NCBI GenBank assembly: GCA_030435675.1
Contig: CM059622.1
Location: forward strand, 13,144,001 to 13,208,000
Length of the DNA: 64,000 bases
Direction: 5' to 3'
DNA from: Steinernema hermaphroditum
Lineage: Eukaryota; Nematoda; Chromadorea; Rhabditida; Steinernematidae
How positions within the stretch are numbered: position 1 is the first letter of the stretch; each line of letters begins with the position of its first letter. The translations under genes and the position numbers were made by a program. This document shows positions 34,101 to 48,100 of the stretch, piece after piece. The notes beneath the pieces are model-generated. The model ran no database searches. It was not told the origin of the DNA and worked only from the letters and a program-made list of their open reading frames with translations.

Positions 34101-36609
34101 TCTTCTTTTCATCTTTGCAGTCCTAAGCGTCATATATGTGATATGGTAAAATAGATCTAAGGAACGTCGCTCATGATCCTTTTAGGGCAAAGAAAAAGGA
34201 GGAGGAGCGACTAAACGAACTGTGGAAAATTCCGTACCGCGAGCTACAGAAACACGAACCAAAGGTACACGGTATAAACACTATGACTCTTAGCACAAGA
34301 TGCTTTTAAGAAAACCGGATCACAAAGCTCCAGATCTCTGCAGTCCGGCGTTCTTTCCATTTCCACCAAACTGACCATTGAGACACAGTCTGAGTCCGAA
34401 TATTTCGCGCTCTACTACCACGACAGGGAACCCGTTGTGGCGGCCAAACATCACGTTAGAATTGCGCTAAGCAGAAATGAACATCGAGAAATGCGAAAAC
34501 TTCGAGCCCTCGACCATAGCAATGTCAACAAGTTCCTCGGATTTTCCGTAGACGCACCAATCTACATGTCCATCTGGAAATATTGCAGCAGAGGAAGTCT
34601 TCAAGATATTTTCCAAAGGGAAAGCATAACAATGGACTCGTTTTTCATGTATTCATTGATGAGAGACATTCTGCATGTAAGTTCCATTCTCGTTAGACAT
34701 TTCTAGAGCGTCGGTCAATGGCAATCTGTTCTAGCTAGACTGTCTTTCAATGCTAGAGTGTCTGCCAGCAGCAATTCTAAACCGTACTAGACCTTCAATG
34801 ACAATGCTAGATCGGCTGTCAATGCTAGACCGTCTGTCAGTGAGAATTCTAGACCCTTTGTCCAAGCTAGACCGTCTGTCAGCGACAGTTCTAGACCGTC
34901 TATCTCTGTCAGTGACAATGCTAGACCATCTGTCAATGCTACATCGTCTGTCAGTTCTAAACCGTCTGTCAGTTCTAAACCGTCTGTCAACTCTGTAAAT
35001 TCCGTTTTCCAATGACATTTGGACGCTGTCTAGACCCAATTTCCACGACGCACTCCAGAAAGAATATCCACATTTAAGGCATCTCCTGTTTTCAGGGTCT
35101 AAGCTACATTCACAAGTCCTTCCTAGAATACCATGGCAATCTTACCTCCGACACATGCCTTGTGGATGACCGTTGGCAGGTGAAAATCAGTGATTACGGT
35201 CTTCACAGAGTCAGGATGGCCGAACGATTGCCAGCAAAGAGTACTGCCCAGGCTTTAGCACCTTCCCTATTGCTCTCTTTAGAACTACTCTGGACAGCTC
35301 CTGAACTGCTCCGAGACGATACTATCCCGGGCACGAAGGCAGGAGATGTTTACAGTTTTGCTATCATCTGCTCGGAAATTATGTCTCGAAAGCCTGCTTA
35401 CGATCTAGACACTCGAGCAGAGTCCGATGAAGGTTGGCCTTATCATTTGCGAATTTGTGTTTATGCTCATCTAGAAATTATATATCTCGTCAAAAGAGGA
35501 GGCTCCCTACTTTGCCGACCAACAATCACTAACATCATGGACTTTAATCCAGCGTTTGTAAGATTCCATCGGGCTTCCGTTGAAAGCACTACAAGGCTTT
35601 AGATACACTTAATACGTGACTGCTGGTCGGAGAGTATCAAGGAACGTCCGGCCGTCGACCAGATTATAAAGCTCATGAAATCGATCGTCCCTGGCAGGTA
35701 AGACGCTTTTTAAAAGCCTGAACCAACTGAATACTAGTAATGTAAACCTCATGGATCACGTCTTCCGCATGTTGGAGAGCTACGCCGATTCACTCGAACA
35801 GGAGGTGGAGGTGCGAACGAAGGAGCTGGAATCGGAAAAGAAGAAGAGTGACCTGTTGTTGTACCGGATGATGCCGAAGCAAATAGCGGAGAAGCTGAAG
35901 ATGGGTGCTTCTGTGGAACCGGAGTCTTTTGAGTCGGTTACGGTGTTCTTCTCGGACGTCGTGTCTTTTACAACGTTGGCCAGCCGATGCACTCCTCTGC
36001 AGGTACCCGAAATTGGACATTTGCCTAATACAAACCTTTTCCTGCAGGTGGTTGACCTACTCAACCGCTTATACACAACTTTCGACCAAATTATCGACGA
36101 GCATGACGTCTACAAAGTGGAGACCATTGGCGACGGATACCTCTGTGTGTCGGGTCTCCCTCACCGCAACGGCGATCGTCACATCAAAGAGATCGCCGAC
36201 ATGTCTCTAGGATTCATAACCAGCCTTAGAACCTTCCGCATCCCCCACATTCCCTCAGAGACCGTACAGATCCGCGTCGGCGTGCACACCGGCTCCGTCG
36301 TCGCTGGCGTCGTGGGACTCACCATGCCCCGCTACTGTCTCTTCGGAGATACGGTAAACACCGCCTCTCGTATGGAGAGCAATAGCAAACCGAATCAAAT
36401 ACACCTTTCTGCCGAAGCGAACAGAGCCATACAGAGATTTCCGGAGTACAGCACTGAATCCCGAGGCGATGTCATTATCAAAGCACGTAAACTTTTTTTA
36501 TGATATGGTGTCACGAAAGACATTTCAGGGCAAGGGAGTGATGGAGACTTTTTGGTTGACTGGAAAGACGGGAGCAGCTCCTCTGCGGCCGGCCCTCGTC
36601 ACCGATTAA
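31151..36609 (+). CDS. Receptor-type guanylate cyclase (gcy family)
   Basis: Eighteen exons can be joined in phase to 1,100 residues: 31151-31240, 31283-31671, 31719-31830, 31877-31994, 32107-32262, 32370-32470, 33414-33562, 33597-33712, 33768-33895, 33943-34145, 34186-34264, 34311-34676, 35096-35432, 35475-35557, 35603-35697, 35738-36002, 36048-36482, 36529-36609. Order: signal peptide (MISGRCLCLLWIVLST), ligand-binding ectodomain, membrane helix (SPLVIAGIIAGILLFIFAVL), kinase-homology domain with VAAKHH and YHGNLT in place of HRD, dimerisation helix, cyclase domain (VFFSDVVSFT, VETIGDGY, YCLFGDTVNTASRMES). The Glu and Cys that select GTP are present. It would make cGMP, probably in sensory neurons. 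A 15-nt micro-exon near 32325 is possible. Two introns are odd (see findings). Confidence 0.9.
34735..34995 (+). repeat. Intronic minisatellite
   Basis: Inside the cyclase intron 34677-35095, CTAGACCGTCTGTCAG and close variants recur about ten times at irregular spacing of 15-30 nt. Confidence 0.8.
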
Positions 36610-36689
36610 GAGCCATCGTCCAAGTAGTGTACCTCCGATTGGTCTCGCAGAAGTTGAGCTGCCTAAAGCCGTTGAATGTACAAAACACT

Positions 36690-38056
<1,367 letters not shown>

Positions 38057-38615
38057 CTAGTTGAATCATCGTCGTTTTTGACCACCCACATCGATCGCAA
38101 AGCGCAAAGCGCAAAGAGTTGACAGGGCGACCGACCGCCAGTCGTCTTGGGCACGAGGAACATTGTCAGGAACGTAACACATCAGAAAAGGAGGAGTGCC
38201 ACACTAACTTCACCTGGTCGATCCGGACGAGAAGCTGCCAGAAGCCCGCAGGAGTCTAGAAGACATACTAGAATCCGGCACATTTTAGGAATTCGTCGAG
38301 AAGTGCCTCACAAGAGTAGCAGCGGTAATAGGATTTAATGCCTCGCAGGGATAATTTCGCAGCGATATTTTCTCCACCAATGCTTGCAGTTAAGGACTCT
38401 TTTTTTGTAGCCAGGCAACCTCATTGCTTCACATTCAGATCACTGTCTCATTTTGAAGACCATTTGGCCATTTATTGTTGCATCCTATCTTGAGTACTTT
38501 TGAGAACGTGTTTTCGTTCGATCGATTGAACTGATGCTCACTCTTTTCCATTTCGATCCAGTCATCGTCGCTCGCTCTCGGTATTCCGAAACTCACTGTT
38601 TCAGATTTCCTCCCA

Positions 38616-39580
38616 ATGGATTCCGTTCCGTACGCCTTCTGTGAAGATGTACTTGAGAGACTGTCCAGGAAGAATTTGTGCACAATGGCCAAGCATCTCT
38701 CAGAACAGTGAAGAAGCGCCGCTCAGAGATTCCTCGAAAGCGTCGAACTTTCAACATCACAATTTCGAAGGACAGCGAAGGGTGGTGGTACGGAGTGGAA
38801 GACGAGAAGACATGGGAAAACATCGAAAATGGTCCGCACTCCCACGAAGAATTCCTATCGATGGACCGAAGATACGTCTAGGTCCCCAAGATTTCCATTT
38901 ATTCCGATCCCGGTCAATTCAATGCCCGCGAATTTTTCCGATGTTCGAAGGAGGAGATGGCCAGAAGGGTGGTTCCCTTCTTAACTGTGCGGTTGCGGCC
39001 AAACTCTCAACTCTCCTTTCGCACTGACTGCCCAAAGGAGATCGCCCTGGACAGCCTTGACATGTTCCGAAGTTGTTTCACGTTTGGAGATCTGGAACTG
39101 ATCTACGTAGGTCCTGAAAGTGAAGAGTTTCTCGCTTTCCAACTGAAGAATAATCCATTTCTGTGTAGTCTTACGCTTCGTTACTGGGCACAGACGGATA
39201 CTACCGAGCAACTACTACTACCCTTCCTGAATTCAAGAAAAAAGAGAGCTTTGAATATGGCGCAGTTCCCGGACATCCAATCGCCTCTTAAAGTGACAAT
39301 CGGAATCGTGAAAGCGGCCGTCGACTCCTGGGTGATAGGTAGCGAAAGAAGAGTTTTGTCCGTGTACGGAAAAATCGGCGTTACCCCAGCAGAGATCCTC
39401 TCAATTCCGCTGCCGGACAACGTGACAAGAGAGGAAGAAGGAGAGCTAGTTTTTTGCGTTCGATGGACCAAAGAAGACGCATCTAGTCTCCGGTGCGAGC
39501 TCTACTTTTCCAGTTCCGGCCTTGCTATAATCGAGAGCTCAGACAGCGTGAGTAACTGGTTCGCCTCTCCTTTTTATTAG
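38616..39580 (+). pseudogene. F-box-like nematode family gene with lesions
   Basis: The start MDSVPYAFCEDVLERLSRKN matches the opening of a large nematode family with an F-box-like N-terminus. The frame then ends at about 38700 and the family-like sequence goes on in another frame (KKRRSEIPRKRRTFNITISK, YGVEDEKTWENIE). That frame meets a TAG at 38879, and after it about 230 residues stay open to 39580. With one frameshift and one stop it looks like a recent pseudogene. Unrecognised introns at both points are possible but no good splice pairs were seen. Proteins of this type are often substrate receptors for ubiquitin ligases, and they turn over fast. Confidence 0.5.
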
Positions 39581-39659
39581 TGCATAAATCTTTGATGATA
39601 ACAGATTTGGTATATCTTTTACGAACATAAGGAAAGCGCTGCTGTGACACTAATGTGCG

Positions 39660-39770
39660 TTTGAGGCCAGATTCTACACTTTCCTTTTGGGGCGACTGTC
39701 CAAAAGAGATCGCTCGAGATAGGTCCAGCAACTGAAGAGTTTCTCGCTCTCCAACCACATAACAATAATT
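39660..39770 (+). pseudogene. Partial duplicate of the F-box-like gene
   Basis: Two short stretches repeat parts of 38985-39140: one encoding the DCPKEIA region and one encoding GPATEEFLALQPHNN. The part between them is deleted. Confidence 0.6.
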
Positions 39771-40069
39771 CGGATCACCATGTTTTGTTAACTTCATCAT
39801 TTCTAATTGATTACGTGCCGCAACAGAAAATGTGTATATGCAGCAGGTAGCTCTCACTCGCAGCTACCAAGTCCACATAGTGACTCCATGAGTTCACTTC
39901 TACTTCACAGAAATAGAAGCAGAATGTTGAAAAAACCACACATCAGCAATGGTGCCTGAAACCTGACATTATCAAGTTGACCCCCCGAATGGCTCTCCAC
40001 TTTGACCTGAGAGTGCCCTGTTTGCTTTTTATCATACACTCTCTTAGCTCTATCTAACCCTCACCTGTG

Positions 40070-40136
40070 TTCGACATCAGAGAAGACCAACGCTCATCGA
40101 CTCCTGTCCGGGGTGTTGGTCTCCTCTGATGTCGAA
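40070..40136. other. 22-bp-stem hairpin, candidate microRNA-like precursor
   Basis: Arms 40070-40091 (TTCGACATCAGAGAAGACCA and two more bases) and 40115-40136 pair over 22 positions with a single A-C mismatch, leaving a 23-nt loop. Arm and loop sizes suit a pre-miRNA, but a small inverted-repeat transposon would look similar. It lies between two genes. The strand cannot be decided. Confidence 0.5.
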
Positions 40137-40464
40137 ACGGATCCGACTCTTGCCAGAGAAGTGGACTGCAGTTGCTCATACGAATAGTGAATAAATTGAG
40201 TGAAATCGCGGCTTGTGTTGTTAATAAATGGTAATTTTAATTTTATAACACATTCAATGCAGTAACCCAATATATCTTGTGAGAGTGCTCCCTCTTCCAC
40301 AATAAATATAGTCCGTTTCCAAGAAGACCGCATCTTGAATATTCGGCGCCATCAGTTTCCAGGGTCACCGTTGGTAACGCGATGTCCGCGCGCCTGCCTA
40401 ATGGACCGGCGCCCTCCGCCTCCATGCTTCACTTCCCAAATTTCCGTAAAGCGCTCGAGTCGGG

Positions 40465-43400
40465 ATGGGAGCTGACGGAGAGGAGAACGTCATCGTCGCC
40501 GTCAGGGTTCGGCCCTTCAACGATCGCGAGAAGCAACGCAGTGCCGAGTGCATCATCGAGATGCCCGATGGCATCCGGACTGGCATACGGTAGGGTCAGA
40601 TTCCTCCCGCCTTCGACAATTTCAATTTCAGAAATCCGAAAAATCCGAAGGAAGACACGAAGTGGTTCTCCTACGACTACAGCTACTGGTCCCACGACGG
40701 CTTCGACGCGGAGTCCAGTGGGTATCTGAAGCCGTCGGGAGGGGGAGATTATGTCGATCAGGTAGAGTATCCACCATCGATAGCTTGACGGTGAGGATCG
40801 TTCTAGCAAAGGGTGTTCAACGACCTTGGCCAGGGAGTGCTCGACAACGCTTGGAACGGCTACAACTGCTCGCTGTTCGCCTATGGCCAAACCGGGAGTG
40901 GAAAGAGTTACTCCATAGTCGGGTCGAAGGGGAACAAAGGTAGGCCGAAATAGGCCTATATGGCCTAAAACAAAATGTCTCCCATTTGAGGTCTTGTTCC
41001 GATGGTCTGCGATGAGCTCTTCAAACGCATAGACGCCAGCAAAGAGAACAACGACGTGGAGTACCAAGTCTCCATCGCGATGTTCGAGATCTACTTCGAG
41101 AAGGTCCGCGACCTCCTCTCCACAAAACCTCAGCCGAAAGGAGGCCTCAAGATCAGAGAGCATCCAAAGACTGGATTTTATGGTAGCCATTGCCACATCG
41201 CACTTCTATAACCTTATTGATTTAGTCGAGGACCTTACTGAAGTCCCAGTGCGTTCCTACAAGGAAATAGAGGCGAAGATCGATGAAGGCACTCGAAACC
41301 GATCCATCGCCGCCACCAACATGAACGCCACCAGCAGCAGAGCGCACACGATCGTCAAGATCCAGTTCAATCAGAAAACGACCAAATCGGGTGGTGGATC
41401 CACCACCAAGACGTCGCAGATCAATCTAGTAGATTTGGCCGGAAGGTGGGGAAGGCCTTGTATCATTATAAGAGATGGACCCTTCTAGTGAACGGCAAAA
41501 GGACGCCAGCACCCAGGGTGATAGGCTGAAAGAGGGAATCGTCATCAACAAATCGTTGACCACCCTCGGAAGAGTCATCAAAGCGCTCCACGAGCAGCAG
41601 CAGACGAAGAAGAAAGGCGCCATCCAAGTGCCCTATAGAGACTCAGTGCTGACGGCGCTCTTGAAGAATGCACTTGGTGGAAACAGCAAGACTATCATGG
41701 TTAGGATATGTCCCTTAAAAAGCGCCATGAATGACTCCTTCAGCTCGCTGCCATATCACCCGCGGACGTCAACTTCGAGGAGACCCTTTCGACCCTCCGC
41801 TTCGCCGACCGCGCCAAATCGATCAAGACGAACGCCGTCGTCAACGAGTCGGCCACGGAACGGATGATCCGAGAGCTCAAGGAGGAGAATCAGAGACTTC
41901 AAACTCTGATTCAGAAGGGTGGCGGAGGCGGAGGGTCCTCTCAAGAGGAACTCGATGCGCTCCGCCAGCAACTCGAACAGAACCAGCGCGAAATGGAAAA
42001 TCTCGAGAAGACGTGGCAGGAGAGATTGGCTGAGGAACAGAAGAAGGTAGGCACGGTATTGTACGGTATCTGGACGTATTCATTTGTGGTTTAGCACGGG
42101 GACCTGGACTACCAGAAGATCGAGAAACGTCGTCTTGTCGATCCCCACATGTGGAATCTTAACGAAGACCCGGCGCTGACGGACGTCATCGCCCACTTCA
42201 TCGAAAACGGTGAAAATAAGATAGGAAACAACCAGTCCGATCCACCGGCTCAGATCCTCTTGAACGGCCTTAGCATCTTGCCCGAGCACGGAATCATCAT
42301 TTCAAAAGACCAGAAAAAGTTCACTCTGAAACCGCTAAACGGAGCTGAGATCCTTGTGAACGGAAAGAAAGTGGCCGAAGAGGTCGATCTGCAGCAGAAC
42401 GATCGAGTCTTCTTTGGCGGAAACCATCTCTACGTCTTCGCCAACCCGAAAAAGAAGGGAATGAAGAATGAGAAGCAGATCACCTACGACATGGCCCAGA
42501 AGGAAATCGCCCAAAACGCTGGACTTAACATTCTGAACGCCGGAGATAAGTCGAAGGAGGACCTGATTCTCGAGGAAGATCTCATCAATCTTCTACCGAA
42601 TGTGATCAGGGCAAATAATATGAGCAAAGAACTGAAGAGAGGAGTGAACTTTGAGTTGATTTTGGTCCCGCCCGAGACTAATGGAAACAAGGAGGGCTTG
42701 ACTGAGGTAAGTGGATGCCTATCCCTATCCCTCAGACATCGTTTCAGATCTGGATCAAAGTGCACAACGAATTGGAAGACACCACGTTCTTCTGGGACAA
42801 AAACCGCTTCATGAACCGCTACTACGGCATGCAGGAGATGTATCAGAACTTCGTCGAAGGCGACACCCATTGGAACATGTCTAGCGATCGCGACCCTTTC
42901 TACGAGCCCCCAGAAGCGGAAGTCATCATCGGCTACACCAACGTCTACCTGCAGAGTCTCGCCTACATGATAGAAACGGAGGACACCTTCCGCATCTTCG
43001 ACTTCCAGGACTCCGACATGGGCCAACTGTCACTGGCAATCATTCCCTGTACTGTATCAGGGAAGGATATAAAGGGAGATTTTGTACAGGATCCCAACGA
43101 AATGGTCAGTTGCTGACAAGTAGAAGCGATTTAATCAGCTTTAGGTTGGCAAAAACATCGGCTTCAAAGTGAGGGTCCTGGCGGCTACCGGACTTCCAAG
43201 GAGAATAGAGAAGTCGAAGTGTAGATACACGTTCTTCGATCAAGCTGAGGTGGAAACGCCTTTGGTGGCCGGTACGACGGCGGCCTATGCGCACGAAAAG
43301 CTCTTCTTGTTCAAGCCAGCATCTAAAGAGGTGCGCAAAGACGTAGGAATAGACCTAAGCTCCTGTTCGGATTTAGCTCATCGACTACTTAAAAGAAGGC

Positions 43401-43811
43401 GTTCTCTCGATCAGCGTTTGGGGACAGCAGCGCTCCCGAAAGCGCCGTCAGAGTGTAACAGTGCCTCCAAAGGTCCCTACTTCTCTTTCGTCCGCCCCCT
43501 CCGTCGCTAAAGCCGAGCCAACAAAGAAAAAGAAGCCGGCAAAGAGGACAACCTCTGTCGATAAAAAAGTGACCAGGAAGCCGTCAACAAATGCAGCTCC
43601 CTCTGACTCGGTGCCAGCCAATCCAGCGCCCCGGAAACCATCTGTAAAGAAAAGGGACAAGTCGACAGATGGGGAAAAGAAGCCGCTGAAGAATAGGGAG
43701 CGCGACCCCTCTAGGTAATTTGATGAATTTCTGATGCACTAACCAAAAGTGGCCTGCAGATCCAAATCGCGAGCTCGGACGTCGTCGACAAAGAAATCAG
43801 CGGAGAAGTAG
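40465..43811 (+). CDS. klp-6: Kinesin-3, probable KLP-6
   Basis: Twelve exons (40465-40589, 40632-40761, 40807-40939, 40991-41182, 41226-41445, 41489-41699, 41744-42046, 42095-42706, 42748-43104, 43145-43330, 43377-43714, 43760-43811) give 952 residues, close to worm KLP-6. The motor has [14 protein letters not shown], the P-loop [28 protein letters not shown] split by an intron, and [16 protein letters not shown]. Then come a coiled coil, an FHA domain ([13 protein letters not shown] to about residue 510), a kinesin-3 stalk ([20 protein letters not shown]) and a late globular part that could be the MATH-like domain. It ends in about 125 Lys/Arg/Ser/Pro-rich residues. KLP-6 moves polycystins in male sensory cilia. 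UNC-104 is much longer, which argues against it. Confidence 0.8.
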
Positions 43812-44006
43812 TTGCTTTCGTTCATTACAATGCTAACCAGGTTCTGCATGGATCCAAAGAACATTATGCCAAAGTAAATTTCATGATTAGACTGGCGAAT
43901 AAATCTAGAGTCACTCGAAAAGGACATGAGGACATAATGTACAAAGGCCAGCTAACACATGATTGGCACCGACCCCAATACCAAGTTGAGATAGACACTG
44001 TAATGT

Positions 44007-44088
44007 GCAGCGATGTCCGAGTGGTTAAGGAGTTTGACTCGAAATCAAATGGGCTCTGCCCGCGTAGGTTCGAATCCTGCTCGCTGCG
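44007..44088 (+). tRNA. tRNA-Ser (anticodon CGA)
   Basis: Same 82 nt as 26468-26549. The anticodon is at 44040-44042 and a TTTTTT terminator lies at about 44092. It is intergenic, downstream of the kinesin. Confidence 0.97.
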
Positions 44089-44443
44089 AAACTTTTTTCA
44101 ATTAGTTTACTTTTGATAGTTTAAAGACAACCAAACTAAAAGAACCAAACATCGAGACTTTTTCCCGTGTCGAATTTGGCTCACTTTCTAGAACGACCTC
44201 AGAACAACTAAAACGACAAAGTACTCCGTTGGCCTAACCGGTCGGATTCGAGATTGCTTCTATTTGAGTCTTAGGTCGCGGATTTCTGCCGCATCACATG
44301 TTCACTACTGTAGGGTATCGGCTTGATTCGAAATCCCATCCTACTCATGATCGAAGTGCAACAATTTAAATTTACTCTAATATAAAACCAAAACACCACC
44401 ATATTTGTACAGAAAAATAAACGTTCCACAAGATGCTGGGACC

Positions 44444-45164
44444 TTAGAGGTTGTCAAAACGACGAGCGGGTCCTGCTCCGGATCCCTGGGTGAGGTCGTT
44501 CCAGAAGCATCCCTTCATGCTCTCGAAACGGTCGAAGCAAGACATGTAGGTCATGTCGAGCTGGGTGACGTTGCCGGGGCGCTGGTCGCAGAAGGTGAGG
44601 CACTTCTGGCCTGAGAGGGTGCTGGCGACACCATTGCGGGCGCAACACTCGCGGTGGTCGCGGCCCTGGGCGGCACAGAACTGGAGCTCGGCGGCAGCCT
44701 GCAGAGGGCACTTGTCCGAGCGGAAGTACATGGCCTAAAGCGTAAATATCGAGATGGCTTCTGTTGCGAGCTGCTCTACCTGGAGGGCATCACGAGTGTA
44801 GGTGGCGAAGGAGCAGTGGCGAAGACAAGCATCGGGGAGGTTACGGTCGCGGCAGCAGCTCATGAACTTCTGGTCGGGATTCTGCGCTCTGGGTGCTTCC
44901 TCTCCGCTGGCGACGAGGGTCTTCGACGAAGCAGCTCGAGCCCTACACTCATTGCTAAATCCATGCTACCGTAACGCTTTCTTACTTGAAGCATCCGTAG
45001 GCGCCGCAGGAATAGCCTCCTCCACAGCCACCTCCGCAGCTGGCGACCGCCGTAGGGCAGCCATAACCTCCACAGACTCCCGAAGCGAAGCAAGCTTCGG
45101 AGAGCTGAGCAACGAAGAGGAGCCCGAGGGCGGAAAGGACGACAAGGCTGACAGAGGAAGTCAT
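44444..45164 (-). CDS. Secreted DB-module protein
   Basis: Exons 45164-44986, 44954-44780 and 44734-44444 give 214 residues. A signal peptide (MTSSVSLVVLSALGLLFVAQ) is followed by a Gly/Cys-rich stretch (CGGYGCPTAV, CGGGCGGGYSCG) and then one DB module: FMSCCRDRNLPDACLRHCSF, CAAQGRDHRECCARNGV, CLTFCDQRPG and MSCFDRFESMKGCFW. Evenly spaced Cys pairs fit this nematode-rich extracellular module, found in cuticle, seam and immunoglobulin-domain proteins. The role is unknown; structural or extracellular signalling work is plausible. The Gly-rich N-terminal part is unusual for DB proteins and suggests a matrix role. Confidence 0.85.
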
Positions 45165-48100
45165 GTTCCGAGGAGTCTTCGCTGAGGAGATGATCCGCCG
45201 ACGATGTGTTGAGGAGGCACAAGCGAAGGCTTTTATATCTGCTCGTCGAAATCCGGTCTTAAGCGGCAGGAGACGTTGAGTCACGAAAAGAAGGTCGCGC
45301 GTGATATGTGAATGTTTCAAAACCGCTTTTTAGACGGCGGCGATTTCGTCGGCGTCTCACTTTTTGTCACTTTGTGAATCTGCCGGGGCGATATGTAATT
45401 ATTTCTATTTCGTGTTCGCATGGTGTCATTTGAGGATTTTGAAAAATCTAGATTTTTGCATGGTCACGCTTGATTTCGTGCTCTATTTGTGGATGACAGA
45501 TTGCATAGGAAATGCCCGAATTAGTTCTCCCCTTTCCGCTGATTAGCTCCTTCCTCTCCCAAATTGCACCATAAGCTGGTATGGCTATGCTCACCGTAGG
45601 CTCCCTTGAAATAGGCTTTCTTCTTGTACTCTAACAACGGGACATTCCGGAGTGTCCGCCTCAGATCTAACCAAAAATTGGCACCCTTAAAAAGGCGTGG
45701 GCTTATATATGTACGTCGTCATTTAAAGGTCCTTCGATAGTTACGTTCGCTATGACTATAGTCAACTTTCGCAAGGCATGAATCTGGGTACTGTCTTGGG
45801 TGCCATTTTTCGCGCCTAAGTTCAACACCCTTTCCGCTCATTCCGTTTTCTCCATTTCGCGTCCTGAGGTAATTAGCACAATGGCACGCAACAAAGACCA
45901 GTTCGAGCACAAAGCCTTCTTTGGCAGGTTTCACAACATTGACTTGGACGTGGCGTTCGAGGAGGAAACCACATGCGCAGGTATAAGCCAACCAGCTTCT
46001 GTCTTTGTCTTCTGTCTTCTGTTCACTTATGTGTTAGTTTGTGAAGTTCTGTAAGGTTGTAAAAACCAAAAAAAAAACAGCATTTTATGCTCAACGTATG
46101 CTTTCTTTGAAATAGGCTTCCTTCGGTCTCTCAAATTAGATGAAGTGTTTTGTACGTTCGTTCGCTTTCGGGATCCATCCACGTTAAGCTTTTAGTCATA
46201 CGTAACCTTGGCTCCTTGGATCAGTTGAAAATTATGTGTTTATCAACAAAAAGTTGAACAGTTTCTTATCAGTTCATGGTGTCCTTGTTGTTGACTTTTG
46301 TTGAATCTGCAGAGATGCAGCATGAGCATTTATGCAGGACATGCCTCACATTCACATCTTGTCATCTGCTTGACTCTTTAGCCTGATGTTGTCTTTAACA
46401 TAGTCATTTGTCATCTGCTCTTTTAAATATCGATAGCAACAAATAAGACTATGTCATATTTTCTGTTTTATAGCCATTTTCGATCTTTTATTTTGTGTCG
46501 GTGGCTATAAGTCGGGTCGTCCACTCGCTCTCAGAAATGAGTCGAATGAGCGGCCGTTTGGTTCGATTCAGGAGATTCCCTTTTGAGTTCACTATTATGT
46601 GTTGACTGAAAAACGTAAACGATCAGCCTACTGGTAGTTCTTAAAGGATTACGACTGTCGCTATCTAGTTGATCACACAAACAAACAGACACGTGTAAGA
46701 AGAGGAGTGGCAAAAGACCAACATTCGATTTCAGAGTTTGTGACAAAGTGATAAGTGTCAGGAAGCGCACACATATCATGCCGTTCCCAGAACAAGACGT
46801 AAGAATAGAAAGGCGGACATGTTCCCGATGCATACACCGAAGATCACGCTTGCAAACCTTGCGGCACAGCTGAGGAATTTCTGATTTACAGTCGCCGAAA
46901 TGGACTTTGCCCAAGAGCTATCAGATTGTCATGCTACAATACGCTCCTGTTCTCTGACTTCTCTACAAACATGAAAAGCAATAGGAAATGGAAATCATGT
47001 GAATTTCGCGTGAGAATAACGCCCTAACCATGCCTGACATGCCCAACCGAAAATACTTCAAGAGAAGTCCTAAAAAGTCGGACGATGGATGACAGTATTC
47101 AAGCTTAGCCTAAGATGAAATCCGTCCGGAAAGACTTTCAAAACCCTTTCAATCCTGGATACTGTAGTATTTTTAGAATTCTGTAGCTGTCATTTATGGT
47201 TTTAGCACAATGGTCAAAACACAAAAAAAGATGGCTTTAGGGGCCGTTCAGCCCATTCGGAACCCCTTGCCGACAATATTCTCCAAGGTCAATCCTGAGT
47301 AACCTCGCTTACTCATCAAGAACCTGTTACCACGACCTCAGCACTGACAATCCTTGCGAAAGACGCAAAGTGGTCGTGAAATATCTGGAAATTTATGGGC
47401 AAAGTAAGTCCGAGAGTACACTCACATGTTGAGAATAGACCTCCGAGGTAAACAAGAAGACATCAAAAAGCAAAGCAAAGCTAATTTGAAATTCAGCTGC
47501 TTTAGATAAACATGAAATGGATTAGTGTCCGATGAATTGATTCATGACCCTTTATAGGTACCTTTTTGGTTACGGTAGGTGGTCGGACAAGCTATAGAGT
47601 TTCGAACGTTTCAGATCTCGTTTTTGGTTCAGTCATTTCACAGTTGTTCAGTTCATTAATGAAATACGATTTCCTTCATTCACTCAATTCCACTACTTAA
47701 CAGAGAAAAACAAGACAGAATACAAAAAAGCGGATACGTGTACCCTCAGGAGTGGCGCTTACTGTATTAATTAAAGGGTATTTAGTTCACCAACAAAAAC
47801 AAACAAAATATGATTTCCTGTTCATTAGCATTCGTTTAGCCTTCGTCAATACGATTAGTTATCCGATCATTCGGTTAGTTAAGAAATTAAGTCAAAAGGA
47901 CAACGCTCTTGCATGTAATCTGGCGCTGGTTAGTTCTAGCGTCGACCTTTCGGACTGATGTTTACTGTATTTCCGAAGGTTATCGCTAGTACTTCAGATT
48001 ATCAAATGAAAACAAGCACTCTATATGTGACGGTACTAAAAACATGCTACAGATTCTAGGCAAGGTATCGTGCCCAAGAACCACCTTTTCGATCCGATGT

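Noticed and set aside
44007..44116. Extension of a protein frame from 43883 through the second tRNA
   Set aside because: The frame runs through a perfect tRNA gene, and the kinesin already ends at 43811 in phase.
45800..46054. Small frame with MARNKDQFEHKAFFGRF
   Set aside because: Both strands are open, there is no known domain, and no splice or start context supports it.
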